Source: Sclerodactyla briareus (Eukaryota > Echinodermata > Holothuroidea > Dendrochirotida > Sclerodactylidae). Taken from it: 64,000 nt of DNA. A program made the translations under genes and the position numbers. The notes under the pieces are model-generated. The model did no database searches, was not told where the DNA came from, and saw only the letters and a list, made by a program, of their open reading frames with translations. The stretch lies in assembly GCA_026419785.1 (NCBI GenBank), contig JAODTK010000821.1:62001-126000 (forward strand), in the 5' to 3' direction. Positions 36,725-48,382 of this stretch are shown here, piece after piece; the first letter of the stretch is position 1; every line of letters begins with the position of its first letter.

Positions 36725-36744
36725 CTTGATTACAGAAGTGAGAT

Positions 36745-37135
36745 TATGATATTTCTTTCTGACAAACCGGACCTGTGAAGTAAAGATTGAAAGGCAGTTG
36801 TTACGGCAAGAATGATACAGTGAGAGTTGCATGAGCAGGCTGAATGTCCCCCACAACTTTTAAATGTGACCATGTAATGCCCATCTCCCAGAAAAACTAC
36901 ACTGGTCCCGTTCACCAGAATACTAAACATTTGCACATAAACAATGGGCTCATCACAACGCACTTGATTCGGGTCGAGCACAGGAAGTATTGCTATCAAC
37001 TGGAGATACGGTGTTGCACATATGCGCTGTACTGAAAATATGACTCCACCATGAGATGGCACAATATGAACTTACCCACTCCCAAAACAAAGAAACGCGG
37101 AGCTACGTTACTGTAGGAAAAAAGGTCTGACAAGC
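36745..37135. repeat. Tandem duplication, copy A
   Basis: The stretch matches copy B (37140-37407 continued at 38441-38545) in order. Shared words include ggcagttgttac, gcaagaat, acagtgagagttgcat, gaatgtcccc, gtgaccatgtaatgcccatctcccagaaaaac, atgcgct(g/a)tactg, cacaatatgaac and ccactcccaaa. The unit is about 390 bp. It carries a 110-codon minus-strand open frame that is not kept in copy B, so it is not taken as coding. Confidence 0.8.
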
Positions 37136-37407
37136 GGATAGCTGTAAGTGAAAGGAGCAGTTGTTACTGCAAGAATTGATTACAGTGAAAGTTGCAAGCA
37201 AGCTGAATGCCCCCTAACATCTTTTCAAGTGTGACCATATAATGCCCATCTCCCAGAAAAACAACACAGGCTCCCAGTGTCTACCAGACTTACGCACATT
37301 TGAACATAAAGTTGTTTATAACATATGCATATAAAAACAGCACTTATTTTGGGTTGGAGCACGGAAGTTTCTTATCAAACTAGAGTGGGGTGGCGCATGT
37401 ATGCGCT

Positions 37408-38440
37408 ATACTGGAAACCAGAAAGCTAAAAGGCTTAGTGGTTCCTTGACTCTTCTGACAACCTATAGCAGACTCTAAGGGAACAAACGGAGATTGTACA
37501 GCTCATTGTGGGAAACATAACGTCTGACAAATGCTCAATTTTTCTACCCAACAGTAGGGTCCTATAATATGGATAGATAGCTACATACAATGTCAAGGAT
37601 TTCAGACTTTGCACCTATGGTGTGACCTCACAAACAATAGGGTTCATGAACTCATTATCGGGAAACACATACCAAGTGAGAGCTCATCCATACAGGTTGG
37701 GTTGAGTTATCAGGTTCACAAGCCCAAATGGACAAATATTGACTTCCACAATTTTTCTATTTCGACCAAAATTCACCCCTGACCTATACAGACAGGAATA
37801 GGGTTCCTGTACTCACCATAAGGCAGCTACACACCAAATAATCCACCCGAGCAGACCAAAAATTCTGCGACTTATTTGTCCACAGGTTATCAGACTCTAA
37901 CCTCTAGGTGACCTCAGATGACCTCGAACCTGACCCCAAACAACAATAGGGTTCATGTTCTTATCATGGGGATACCACATACCAAGTATGAGCTTCATCC
38001 ATCAGGTGGTCGAGTTATCGTGTTCACAAGCCAAAATGGCCAAATTATGACTTTCACCAATTTTACTATTTTTGACCAAAATTCCCCCGACCTATACCAC
38101 AAACAATTAGGGTTACCTGTGATCCCCATAAGAAAGCTACACACCAAAATTGAACGTGATCAGACCAACCGTTTGAAACTTTGCGTGTTGACAAGTTTTC
38201 AGACTTTGACTTGGTGACTTCAATGACATCTGACTGACCCCAAAACAATAGGGTTCATGTACTCATAAGGGGGAACACACAGACAGAGTTGAGCTTCAAT
38301 CCATCCAGGTGGAGTAAAGTGATTGTGCTTCACAAGCCATGGCGTCACACACATACACAACACACACACACCACAACAACATACATACACCCACACTGGC
38401 ATGACTGCAGTTCTCAGACTTCGTCAAGGAATAAAAAATT
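37408..38440 (+). repeat. DR element, copy 4 (about 2.5 units)
   Basis: It starts with aaaccagaaagctaaaaggcttagtggttccttgac and ends with a CA stretch (38345-38398), cagacttcgtcaaggaataaaaaattg and copy B sequence. The insertion boundaries are known from the empty site in copy A, which places the ends close to the GATTCCTTGAC inverted repeats. Inner units contain taggtgacctcagatgacct (37904-37923) and repeated gggttcatgt and gttcctgt words. No target duplication is obvious. Confidence 0.8.
38345..38400. repeat. CA-rich microsatellite at the DR element 3' end
   Basis: Impure CACA/ACAACA repeats just inside the right end are found in each full copy (10585-10605, 19648-19670, 30580-30611 with 30899-30920, and here). 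They are part of the element, not a chance microsatellite. Confidence 0.7.
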
Positions 38441-38974
38441 GCTTAACTCAACCATGGAGATTGCACCAATATGAACTACCACTCCCAAAGCAAAGTTAAT
38501 GTGGAGCGGTACAGTTAACTGTAGTAAAAGTGTCTCAACAATTGATGCTGCGAATGGGAGAGAAAATACACTATAATTAGAGGGACACAGTTGTGTTTTC
38601 ATTTCATGACCACTGTATATAGGAATTTACTGAATTTTGAGCAAATTCATCGGTTCTGTCAAAGGAGGACGAGATGGGGTGAAATAATATAGGTTGGTCA
38701 GTCATGACTGAATCCTGGGAACCCCTTGAGGCTCATTTAGCAGTCATCCTCTTCCTAGGTGGTGTATCTTGTATGTAGGCAGAGGTGGGGATAGATCAAA
38801 ACAAAAATTTGGACATTTCAAGTATGTGGACTTAAACTATGGGGCAAGTCGAGTCATTTGAAGTAACGTAGAACACAAGGAAGCGGGTCACTCAATCATG
38901 GGCAAAGTACCAGCATTCTCCAACCAAGTCACAAGTGTGTGTGACTTGTCCCCATTGCTGTTTTAAGCTATGAT

Positions 38975-39010
38975 CCTGCCAGTGCGTAGCCAGAATTTTT
39001 ATGCTAGGGA
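38975..39010 (+). repeat. hAT-like terminus fragment
   Basis: CCAGTGCGTAGCCAGAATTTTT resembles a hAT terminal repeat of the CAGTGGCGTAGCCAG type. No partner end was found, so this is a solitary end or a chance match. Confidence 0.35.
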
Positions 39011-39648
39011 GAGGTCAAAGAGTGGGTGAGTATCAGCTGATATCGGATAGGGCCAACCCTATTTTCTCACTTAGTGATTGGTGTAGGGAGAGTCAATCCG
39101 TAGGAGAGTTCAACGAGAGAGGTTTCAGCCACGGTTCTCTTCCGGCATTACAGGATGGGAATAGATGGTGTGTATGGTATGGGGGACAATCAGACACGTG
39201 CTCATACAGAGATGAGAAAATGCAGCACTCAAGGACAGGCTTGGGCTCCCAAGATGTAGTCTGTACTGTGTGAGAATGATTGGTCAGCACCCCTCTGTAG
39301 CTGACCATTTGGGGATGTTATATCAGTTTCTCCGTGACTTGACAGACTTTAACAACAGTCCATACAGTTGCCTCAGGTAATATGAGTTGTCCAGTAACTG
39401 AAACAAGATACAACCACTGGGTGTTCAAACCCACTTAAGTCTCACTCACCTATAGACTGGATAAAACAGGAGTGTATACTGACCACTGGCATCCAAGAAA
39501 ACAGCCGTAAAAGTACATACACCATGCTGCTGGACCTACTGAATGACCCAGCACTGTATGGACAATGACCACCGCAGAAGCGTGTGATTAATATCCCATA
39601 GGGCCATAAATGTGGACCTGTCCCCTAATAAAATATTGATTTACTCAC

Positions 39649-39760
39649 ATTTGGGCAATATCTCGAGTTGTGCGGATCGCGATGATGAGGTCGGCTTGCT
39701 TTGCCAGCAGTTGCCGAGTCCGACAGGATGGCACAGAGGGAGTTCCGTAAGATCCATCTT
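39649..39760 (-). CDS. Internal exon of an unrecognised minus-strand gene
   Basis: On the minus strand, after acttcTGAG (an in-frame TGA at the acceptor edge), two bases and 36 codons are open: DGSYGTPSVPSCRTRQLLAK, then QADLIIAIRTTRDIAQ. The donor AAAT|GTGAGT is a good consensus. It ends in phase 2 and exon 36643-36724 supplies the missing base. It begins with two bases that fit a phase-1 exon upstream. The middle (RQLLAKQADLIIAIRTTRDIAQ) looks like an amphipathic helix. The acceptor's pyrimidine tract is weak, which is the main reason for doubt. Confidence 0.5.
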
Positions 39761-39764
39761 CTCA

Positions 39765-41690
39765 GAAGTTCTCAATCATCTAGGGCCTGATTGAGTCAAT
39801 AATTGTCAATTAAGACACTAAGCGCTGGGGCCAGTTGGTACCATTTATCACCGTTATGCCATTCTGGTGAGGTCATCACCATCCTGTTGGAGCCCCCTCC
39901 TAATCTCCAAATCCTCCATGTTGCTCTTGTCTTATGCTACGTTTTGGTCACATCCTCCTCTACTTGGTTCAGCTGAATGGAATGCCCACATGATTCTCCC
40001 ACGAGAAGCACACTCGCCAGAAACTGCTCTGCCGCATGAACTACAAACATGCTCTCATGATCGTTGAGTAAATCAATCGCAACGGTGACTGCTTCTGTAA
40101 GGCCATGGAGAATGAATATAAGTAAGCGTCCAATCCATTTGAAACTTCCTCAATTTCAAACCCTGTACCAAATCACTTAAGGTGGGGAAATCACTATGCA
40201 CGAAAACACATCCATTACTAATTCACATTTTTAGAGAACAAGCACAACAGCCGAAGGTTACTGTCTTCCTATGCAGGCCTGGACATTGTTGGCTGCTACC
40301 ATAAGCAGAGACTGAGGAAGGTGCCGTCCAGCGCTTAAAGGAATGAATCTAAGAGGGAATTTTTTTATTTCTCTTATGATGTTTTCACAAGAGAATACCA
40401 ATGAAAGAGTCCATTTGAGCTGGGATGTTGAAACTAGAGAACCAATGATGCTGTAGCCCAAACCACACAAATGCTTCATTTTTATTGCAGATAAAATCAT
40501 CTTTTTTGTGACTCGAAATAACACGCGTGGATAACCACCGACTTGAAATTTCTGAACACCCACCCACTCCTTAAAGACCACTGGTCATTGATGACAATCG
40601 CCACAGGTTAATCTGCTCCCCAAAATACCCTATTGGTAAGAATATCACCTAGATGACCCGCTGATCTCTAAATGACCACTGACCCCAAATTCAGGCTCAC
40701 GCTATATGCACCATGCGTTAGAGCTACACATTGGCCACCCTTTACCACATTTGTCATTTTAGGGAAATGTGTTGCTCTTCAGTGGAGGGAAATGCAATTT
40801 TCCCCTGACAATGGCTCATCATGCCCTCACACAATAGCTTACTATGCCCTTTCAATGGGTGCGTTTTAGTTGACTGTTAGTGATGATAATTATGTAATTC
40901 GCCTCCAATAGAGGGACCTGATTGGCTGACGATTCATGTACACCATTACATCATCTCACAGAGCTAACAGTCCGGAAGACTGATAGTTTGGGCCCACGCC
41001 CACTGCTAGCACTGGTTTTATACACAAAAATATAAATGATAAAAAAACACTTGAAACTTGACAACAAAGCGGATTATGATTACGTGATCACTTTGCGATC
41101 GAGTCGACGTGCAAAATTATCTATCACGAACAGTCGACAAAACGCACCCAATGACATTTGAGGACCGACTGTCCAATTGGTAAACATATAAAAGACTGAG
41201 CATACCACTAGGCCATGAAAACACCAATCAATATTAAGTTATCCAACCCTAAATGTAGTGGAGAAGGAGCATTTTGCATATTTTTACATTTTTTTTCACA
41301 TATAGCTCAATATGCCCCCAAATCCCGGAACACCCCGAAGGTAGCCATAGTTCATGATTACACTGACGGAGAAGCATTTTGCAGATTTTCACATAATGGC
41401 CTATCGAGCCCCTTTCATCATTTTTAGCTTGGAAGCGGTAAAAGATGTCCCTTAGGCTAATAGATATTCTATTCAAGTTTGGTCAACATCTGTCAAGGAA
41501 CAAAAAAGTGAGAGCCAGCCGCAGAAAGCAAAAGTTGACAAACTAATCAGACAGACAGACAGACAAACTGCAGTGGCGAATCCGAAGCTTTACCACGCTG
41601 ACTAATGAGGCAACCCCTATACCACGGACTATCATGTGGATACTACGCAGTTATCCATTGCAAACTTCTCCACCAGGATTCAACATTAGT
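39765..41690. other. Presumed intron; no repeat or gene recognised
   Basis: The stretch holds gtcaaggaacaaaaa (about 41493), resembling the right end of the DR element without the rest, and a short GACA run (about 41551-41566). Otherwise nothing can be named. Confidence 0.4.
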
Positions 41691-42075
41691 CAATGCCTCT
41701 ATGACAGGACTATCAGACCTGGATACTGCATATCGATCCATTGAGACACCTAACAGGGCCAAATAACCAACTGCCTCTTGGCGTACTGCAATGGGAATGA
41801 CTGGAATGGAGGTGGTACGGGTACTGAATTTGGGGAGGAGCAATGGGAATGGACACTTGTTATAAAGAGCACAAAAAAACCATTGAACCAAAAAAGGTTA
41901 TAAGATGAAGACTGTAGTATATTGGGTCACCAGGCCCCACAAGTCCTACAGGACTCTGAAGTTTTTTTAGGGTTCTTAAGGATTCCAAGAGAAATCAATC
42001 CAGTTATTATCTGCTATTTTCCTGAGGAATCTGGAAAAGCCTGGAAAAAGCAATGGCCCAACACGCACAAACAAC

Positions 42076-42296
42076 TCCCCGCATCCTCCAGGATGGGCCG
42101 CCATTCCTCGATGTTGACCAGTTCGGCTACAGCAGTAATCCATGCATACGTAACACTCATGTCACTTGAGTTCATACAGCCTCTCTCCAGTAGAGCCTGC
42201 CCAGTGTGGAGAGCTCTTCCCGTGTGAGGACATTGCTCTGAAAGGAGCTGGTCTCCATTCTGATCGGTTCGGTGATGATTGTACGTGCTCTTCCTC
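42076..42296 (-). CDS. Internal exon of the minus-strand gene, with a likely 1-nt frame break
   Basis: The acceptor ccatttatccAG is good. Two bases then complete the codon left by exon 48383-48461 (G+GA), and 39 codons are open (GRARTIITEPIRMETSSFQS, then LTREELSTLGRLYWREA). At about 42175-42177 the frame hits TGA. Shifting by one base, it continues as SSDMSVTYAWITAVAELVN and IEEWRPILEDAG to a weak donor A|GTTGTT at 42074. With that donor the phase is 1, which is what exon 39649-39760 needs. A missing base (assembly error or mutation) is the simplest reading. Alternatively the exon stops at GCT|GTATGA (42178) and the rest is coincidence. Family unknown. Confidence 0.45.
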
Positions 42297-42299
42297 CTG

Positions 42300-43290
42300 G
42301 ATAAATGGACATATAGGGATCAAATTCCATTATATTGCTACCGTCAGGACACTTCTTGTAGAGGTAGACCTAATGTGTAAGCAGTTACAGTAGAAACCAG
42401 TATTATCATTCGACTCAATTTTGATTTCTTGGCACAAGCAAAGCAACACTACATTTGAGGCCCGAGGTGCTCACTGTGACTGTTTCCATGTTTTGGTCAA
42501 GGATTGTAGGAAGCACTGGGTGATTTGATTTGATTTTGATTGCTAAACGGTTCAGGAAGCCATTTTGGACTCTGTGAACCCTAACCGAATTTTGATCGTG
42601 GATTAAGCAACACCGGCGACAACTCGCCTTCTCTTCTCGACATAGTGCTCAGATGATATCTGATGCAGGGAGTGGGTCACCAATCCCTGCTCCCGGGACC
42701 GCACTTTTCCGTCCCCACCCGACGGCACGATCAGTGACCTCCAGGATCCTGACCACTTTCTCAGAACCTGGATGGCTGAAAAATGTTCGACGCGACTGCT
42801 CACAGCCGACCGACGAGACCTATGCAAGTGCCCCCGAAACAACCCCCGAAATTACCAAGCCCACGCTCAACATCAGGACCAGACCTAAGACTCAGGACCA
42901 CGCCAGTCAACTGCCAGTAACATGCCACTTCTTGGAAAAACGGCCCTTTTCTGATCGGCTGAATGTCTACCCGGGACCTGGTTGCATATGCAAGCGACAC
43001 GGACCACCGCTCTAAACTATTTCTCCCTCTCCTCCCTAGTCCCTATTCTCTCGCCGCCCAAGTGTGATGGCCACCCTAGCTTGTAATATACCTGTAAGCC
43101 CTGCAATGGCTCTCTCGCCTTGACCCGTGGCTGGGTGAACAAGGCACATTTGTCTAGAATGTCAGGCAAAATCAATGACTGCTGGCACCGAGCAGGGACA
43201 CCTCCATTTACACGCCCCCCAGCCCCGCATGGGCTCACCTCAAAGTGTATAAGGATAACTCTTTCACTCACTCACTAGGTCAGCCAGAGC
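42300..43290. other. Unnamed dispersed repeat fragments
   Basis: 42612-42850 shares words with 17838-17920 and 5400-5450 (cttctcttctcg, agatgatat, cctgctcccgg, ccccacccgac). 43120-43215 shares ggcacatttgtctagaatgtcagg and gggacacct with 45045-45130. So at least two repeat families are present, but their type is unclear. No gene is seen. Confidence 0.45.
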
Positions 43291-43745
43291 AGTGCTCTAG
43301 CAGGATTCTCCCATCATCCATACAGACCAGTAACTTTGCCCCCTTATGCTACTTTGTTCCCTAGTGGCGAGGCTCACCATAGAGAATGTTGTTGGCGGAT
43401 GTGTCTCTTCAACATGATTTTAGAGCCGCTCTCAGCATGAGAGTATATGTACCGTTGAGTGACCTTTCTAGGACAGTCTGTCCAGGTCCAAGTTTCACTT
43501 CCATACAGCAGGACAGATTCAACGGTTGGCCTTAGAAAAAAGTTCAGGTTCACAAGCCGACTTATCCGAGAATTCCACACCCTCTCCATCCTTGTCGAGG
43601 GCTGTCCAAGCAAGCGCCCTTTCTGATCTTGATATCACCTTTGTAGAGTTGACCCACAAGCTTCTCAAGAGCTTTTCCCCAATTGTCATCAATGGGAGAT
43701 CGTTGGTACAATGGCTGCGAAGTCTTTTGCGATTGCAGGTGAGCC

Positions 43746-44505
43746 CAGGGGCGTATATATATAAAATTCCCGGGGGGTCGGACTTCATTTGAGAACGACA
43801 AGATTTTCGTGAGACCGTTCTGATTATCGGTTTGTACAGAGGCGGCGCAATGCGGGGGGGGGGATGTCGGGGAGGGTGCTCTGGGGGTCTGACTGGGTGG
43901 CCAATCATTTTCTTTAGTGCTCTTGTGATAGACTTGATCTGGCGGGAGGGGTCTAAGGGCACCCCCTCTCACCATTGCGAAATTTTGCAAACCGGGTGCT
44001 ATCCTAGTTCGATATTTAACATGAATTACCTATTAAAAATATTCATTTTTCTGCCAACCCATTTTTCCCGATGTAACTGTGTGTTAAGATAATGTGTGTT
44101 GTCGGAAACGCGTCTGCCTACTAGCTCATGAATAGGCCTAATAAGCATATAAGAGATTTTTTTTACTGTGGCTCACCTTTAGACAGTTGCCAGTATCCCG
44201 TGAAAACAAAACTTTTCAGTTTGTACAATTGGGCCATAAGCCCCCGAAAGCGCACTTCACCTCAGTAAAGACCGCAGTCTGTGGAATCACAACATTAACA
44301 TAAACACCAAACCTGTCATACCGGTGTCACTCCAGCATTTCTGAGATTTGCAGCTTGTAGATATTGGACAATAGGCCAAATTTTATTTAGTCGGCATATA
44401 AACTAAGTAGCCATGCTACGTGAACAGTCGCAAGAGACCGAACGTCGGATTTTTTCCAGGGGGGTGTCACACCTCACACCCCCCCTCCCCGTATTTACGC
44501 CCCTG
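43746..44505. mobile_element. Nonautonomous hAT element with 8-bp target-site duplication
   Basis: The terminal inverted repeats read CAGGGGCGTA (43746-43755) and TACGCCCCTG (44496-44505). Both sides are flanked by ggtgagcc (43738-43745 and 44506-44513), an exact 8-bp duplication. CAGGGGCGTA ends with 8-bp duplications are diagnostic of the hAT superfamily. The inside has G and C runs next to the ends (43854-43863 and 44478-44490) and no transposase. It interrupts the RTE-like LINE. Confidence 0.9.
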
Positions 44506-44736
44506 GGTGAGCCCCACCCTCGCACGTCACTTTCAACAAGTGTACGACAATTAGTTTGCTTGATGGATGTCATCGGCAAAGTCGGTAAGTGAGATGGCAG
44601 GGCATCTCCTTGACTTTGTTGAAGTTATTGTGGAGCCTAATCAGTCTCCTTTCCATTTGTTGCTTGGCGTAAAGCATAATCAACCATGATTACAAAGATG
44701 AAGGGGGCAAGCGTATCACCATGCAATACCCCTGCT

Positions 44737-44960
44737 AAGATTCAAGTTCCTCCGTCTTCGTTCAGTGCGCTGTATTTGTGGAACGCACTCCCAGACCATG
44801 TTAGTACTGTGGACACCTTTAAATCCTCTCTTAAGACCTAACCTTTTCACTAGGCGTACTTTGGTAGTTTTGCACTTGTATGTTAAGCCGCTACATGAAT
44901 TATTGTTCATAGTTTTTGGCGCTATATAAAAATAATATTGTTTTTGTTGTTGTTCTCTCC
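44737..44960 (+). pseudogene. L2/CR1-like LINE C-terminus and 3' end
   Basis: The open end reads SSFSALYLWNALPDHVSTVD then TFKSSLKT, with a stop at 44839-44841. LYLWNALPDH...TFKSSLKT is the standard C-terminus of L2/CR1-type LINE polymerases. It is followed by a short 3' region and ggCGCTATATAAAAATAATATTG plus a TTGTTG tail. The piece is strongly 5'-truncated. It lies on the strand opposite the RTE-like LINE and separates that element's NGIPLK block from its GDTLAPF block, so it inserted into it. Confidence 0.8.
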
Positions 44961-45714
44961 GTCTTGAGAGGAATGCCATTCGCTTTCAGGATCCTGCCCA
45001 CCGCCTCTTATGGACTGATCAGGTGCACATTAGTTTTTACATGGATATACGAGGCATATTTGTCAAGAATGTCAGGTGGAGCCAATGTATACTGGGTACT
45101 GTATACTGGGACACCTACCATACCAGGTGCATAGCTCTGTATCGGTTTTTTTTCCTTATCACCTGGATTCACATGTAAGAGGTCAGTGCAAGCAGCACTT
45201 CCAACGCCACACTGAGACAAGATCCTGCCCGTCCGTCGAGGCTGACTGCCTCCCACTCCCCCCTTCCATTACATTCTAAGCGGCGACCTCCCTCGTAGCA
45301 GGAGAAGGAAAAAATTATCACTAGAGGCTGTCTTGCCTGAATTATCTGTGCTGAGTACATGGTTTTCCTGATCAGATGATAAACTAATAATGATAATATG
45401 AACTAGGCATGTATAAATTTATTTATTTTTCGAGGGACAATTGCAAATGGAACAAGCTCCCCTTCAAATTCTAGCTGGACTGAGCAATGAGAGTTCTCCA
45501 AGAGGGCAGTTGGAACATGGCTACATCAATAATCTGCGCACCAACTATCTTCCATCGAAGAGTGCCCTTGGAGTACCGCAATGAAGATGGAAGCTCTGCT
45601 ACCTTGAGAACCTAGTGCTGTACTAGCCGTGTTGGCATACAAGGAGGCACCCCATTACAATGGGAACCCCCAATTCAAAGGTTGCCTCAAAGTGCACTAC
45701 CACCTAGAATACGA

Positions 45715-45975
45715 TAGGTCTTCAAGTAACCAGTGAGACGGACTCTCTAATACCACTTGGCAACTTATTCCGTATGCGGGGAGCCATGCTAGAAGAAATA
45801 TTAGAAAACAGATTTTTTTGAGGGATCCACAAAGTTTGATCAGTGAGTGAGACAGGTGGTGACAGAGCATAAGCTAGTTCTGGCAGGGCAGTGCGTATGA
45901 TGCAGTCAGTAGTAGGTGGGAGATGACTAGAAGAATTGATGCACTGAAGATAAATAAAACACCTCAAGGTTTCTT
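45715..45975 (-). pseudogene. L2/CR1-like LINE C-terminal fragment
   Basis: The minus strand reads SLTDQTLWIPQKNLFSNISS, then SMAPRIRNKLPSGIRESVS. This corresponds to the usual ...FSVAAPRLWNSLPxxIRxS block near the end of L2/CR1 polymerases. An in-frame stop follows directly and no 3' tail is visible. It is an isolated fragment and cannot be functional. Confidence 0.65.
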
Positions 45976-46779
45976 CCCTTTCAAAGCGTAGTCAATGTAG
46001 CTGTCAATGTTGTCATAGACACAGAGGAGTGTGGTATACTTTGACCAATTACAGAAAGTTTGGCTGCCCCAATTCTGATTCACTGTAATTTGATAATATT
46101 CAATTCACACGACAGCCAAAGATAGAAGTGACCTGTCCACAATTTCATTTGGTCGTTCTAGAACATGTTGTTTATTTGGTTAATTGTGTCATGTGGGGTT
46201 TTCGACCTTTTGAAATGCAGACCTGCCCCTCAATGAATTGGCGCTTTCTTAGCGCGGCCCTAAAATGCCTCACGATTTCTACCGGCTTTTTGCCGGTTTG
46301 TGGTACTGTTTTCATCGTCCCGTTCTCATCATGTGTTCGAGAGTTTCTACGTGCAGGGGATGTGTTTCTAGAGACTGGCCAACTGCTTTAGCGTGTGAGA
46401 ATCGTGACATTTCATCCGCTCCTGTGAGCAGGAGTTAGTGAGAGTATAGGCTCACCTGGGCGATCCTTCGTTGCGCCACTGAGTACTACTCTGCATGGAC
46501 ACCGATCGACTGCATCACATCACGGCGGGGGGGGGCAAGGCCCTTGTTCTATTCGATGATCAACTCTTTCACTAAGACGGACTCATCCGATTACGGATAC
46601 ATTGTATAACACAATTAGGAGATTAATCTTGGGAGCCACCACAGGGGTCGCAGAGCTGGCCGTTGATGCGCAAGCGAGTTCCGTTGTTCAGGAGCAACCC
46701 CCGGCTACTCCGACGACGGCGATCCCATCGCCCGTGAACCAGGGGCCACCTTGTTCGGGTAGCTCTGACGGTAGAAGAG

Positions 46780-47910
46780 CCTCGAATGTCCAACCTGTGG
46801 AACTCGCAATCTATCGGCAACAAGGACAACGACGGTGTGACTACTCCTGGACCACGATGTTGATGTGCTCGTGGTGGTGTGAGTCCGGCTGGCTGACGAA
46901 GGATCCTGTAATCATCGGTGAGATGTACTCAGTCGCGGTTATCATTTATCAATTTTCCTGAGACCGGGTAATGACAGACACGGAAATAAGGCATTGCGTA
47001 TAGCAGTAAATCGAACCTGAACCTTAGTATCGCCTCTTCCGGTATTTATTGACAGCCTTGTCTTTTGAACCTGACGGTTACTGACATTTCAAAGTCCTTA
47101 CGGTGTGATTGCAATTCTATCGGACCCGCCACCATCTAGAAAAAAAACGGATTTACACCACCTATTCGTCGAGGGCAATTCGAAGAAGATTTCTAAAGCG
47201 CCGTCTCTAACCGCCCAGGACGGCTGCCTCATAATGGGGGATATGAAGTTCATGTAATATGATCACTGAGACCTGACGTTACCCGTATTATGTCGTTAGT
47301 GGACCGAGCATGATTTTGAACAGATGTCAACGGCCCTATCCCAAAGTCGTGGCACACTCTGGACCAGTTATTAGCCGTCCCGACGATGGACTTATGTCAC
47401 ATGACGCTTGTGTTGTGTCACAATTCATGTAGGATCTGACCACCACATGATCAAATGCAAGGTCAACATCGCAAAACCACCCCTTCAGAGACGAGGTTTC
47501 TTCCAGAAATTTCAGAGATATGGGACTTGGTTAACTTTTCATCCGACCGACAAAGCCACGGGGCATCATATTATGTGCGTTGACGACCCCAGCGAACAAA
47601 CCGAGCTCTACAATAACGTCTGTTCTCGTGTTCGCGATGAAAAATTGTCGGTAAAACTACCAGCGCCGAAATCGTGGGGAAGGGAATGCATCTGCCTCCG
47701 GATTCAAGCGACAAATGTGCAATGTTTCAAAAAACTTCTGAAAACACTCATCTTTTTCCGTCTGAGTAAATCCATTTTAAAACGGTTTCATCGTGTCTTT
47801 ATTGTATTTTATACACAGTCTAAGGATTTTAACATATTTTATTTTTGTACAGCGTTTCATCTGTTGAAGGCCGCTAGATACATGACTTGACAATAACAAT
47901 GAATTATAGT
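46780..47910 (+). pseudogene. L2/CR1-like LINE: endonuclease joined to the C-terminus, RT missing
   Basis: In shifting frames, the parts of an apurinic endonuclease domain appear in order. They are LWNSQSIGNKDND (46797-46835), DHDVDVLV...ESGWLTKDP (46853-46912; family DHDVDVLALTETWL) and SDPPPSRKK near 47120-47142 (family YRPPPS). Next are LIMGDMKF (47228-47251; family GDFNFH), RGTLWTSY (about 47350) and SDHHMIKCKVN at 47435-47467 (the histidine motif). Sequence then jumps within about 250 bases to TNVQCFKKLLKT (47710-47745), the LINE C-terminus, and a tail-like ctagatacatgac...aacaat end. The whole RT domain is absent, so this is an internally deleted or template-switched copy with many stops. 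Confidence 0.75.
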
Positions 47911-48382
47911 GCATAACCTTCAGGCATCATAAGTAAGCAGGCCTTTTTAATTTGGGTAGCCTCAGATACCTTTTCGAAAGTCTTCGGAATATGCATCATT
48001 CTTTTATTGGTGCCAAGGTAGACAGGGGTTTCAAACTTGTAGCACGGACATACCACTAAACATTCGTGGCTTACCGGTGCATACTCCAGTCTCCAGGCAC
48101 GAGCCAAACTGCTCATGTTATAGTGGGAGCAACAGGTACTCTTTTTGAAAGTCTCTCGTTATGACCCTGACAACGCAATTTCATAAAGTGACACTGCTCA
48201 CCAACTCTTAATAGTGTCCACTCATGATCTGGCAGCAAACTTAATTACCACCCGAGGATGGATTCTTATCACTAGAAACCCTGTACAAAAAGTTATTATT
48301 GGCTACAAACTTACAAAAGAATCTCACCAATAACATACACACACACAAGACATATATATATTACGTATATTAACAAAATCAC

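Larger units (their letters stand above)
37140..38545. repeat. Tandem duplication, copy B, split by a DR element
   Basis: 37140-37407 matches the left three quarters of copy A, and 38441-38545 matches its right quarter (caatatgaactaccactcccaaagcaaag). The DR element at 37408-38440 sits exactly between. The duplication is therefore older than that insertion, and copy A shows the empty site. Confidence 0.75.
43300..45035 (-). pseudogene. RTE-like LINE reverse transcriptase remnant, split by two insertions
   Basis: Reading the minus strand from 45035 down: an AVGRILKANGIPLK block (about 44955-45010), then GDTLAPFIFVIMVDYALRQA (about 44660-44720; family motif QGDTLAPFLFIIVLDY). The catalytic TDFADDI is at 44566-44586, with the two active-site aspartates kept. 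Then come KLLRSL and GDIKIRKG-like blocks (about 43610-43690) and ESVLLYGSETWTWT (about 43470-43510), which is typical of the connection domain. Stops and frame changes occur between blocks. The frame is cut by an L2-like fragment (44737-44960) and by a hAT element (43746-44505), so the LINE is the oldest layer here. The endonuclease is not seen. Confidence 0.78.

Noticed and set aside
43519-43962. Minus-strand frames of 142-147 codons as host genes
   Set aside because: They run from the RTE-like LINE straight into the hAT element; both are identified repeats.
47408-47890. 160-codon + strand frame as a gene
   Set aside because: Its start is the LINE endonuclease SDHHMIK motif and its end the LINE C-terminus, so it is retroelement debris.
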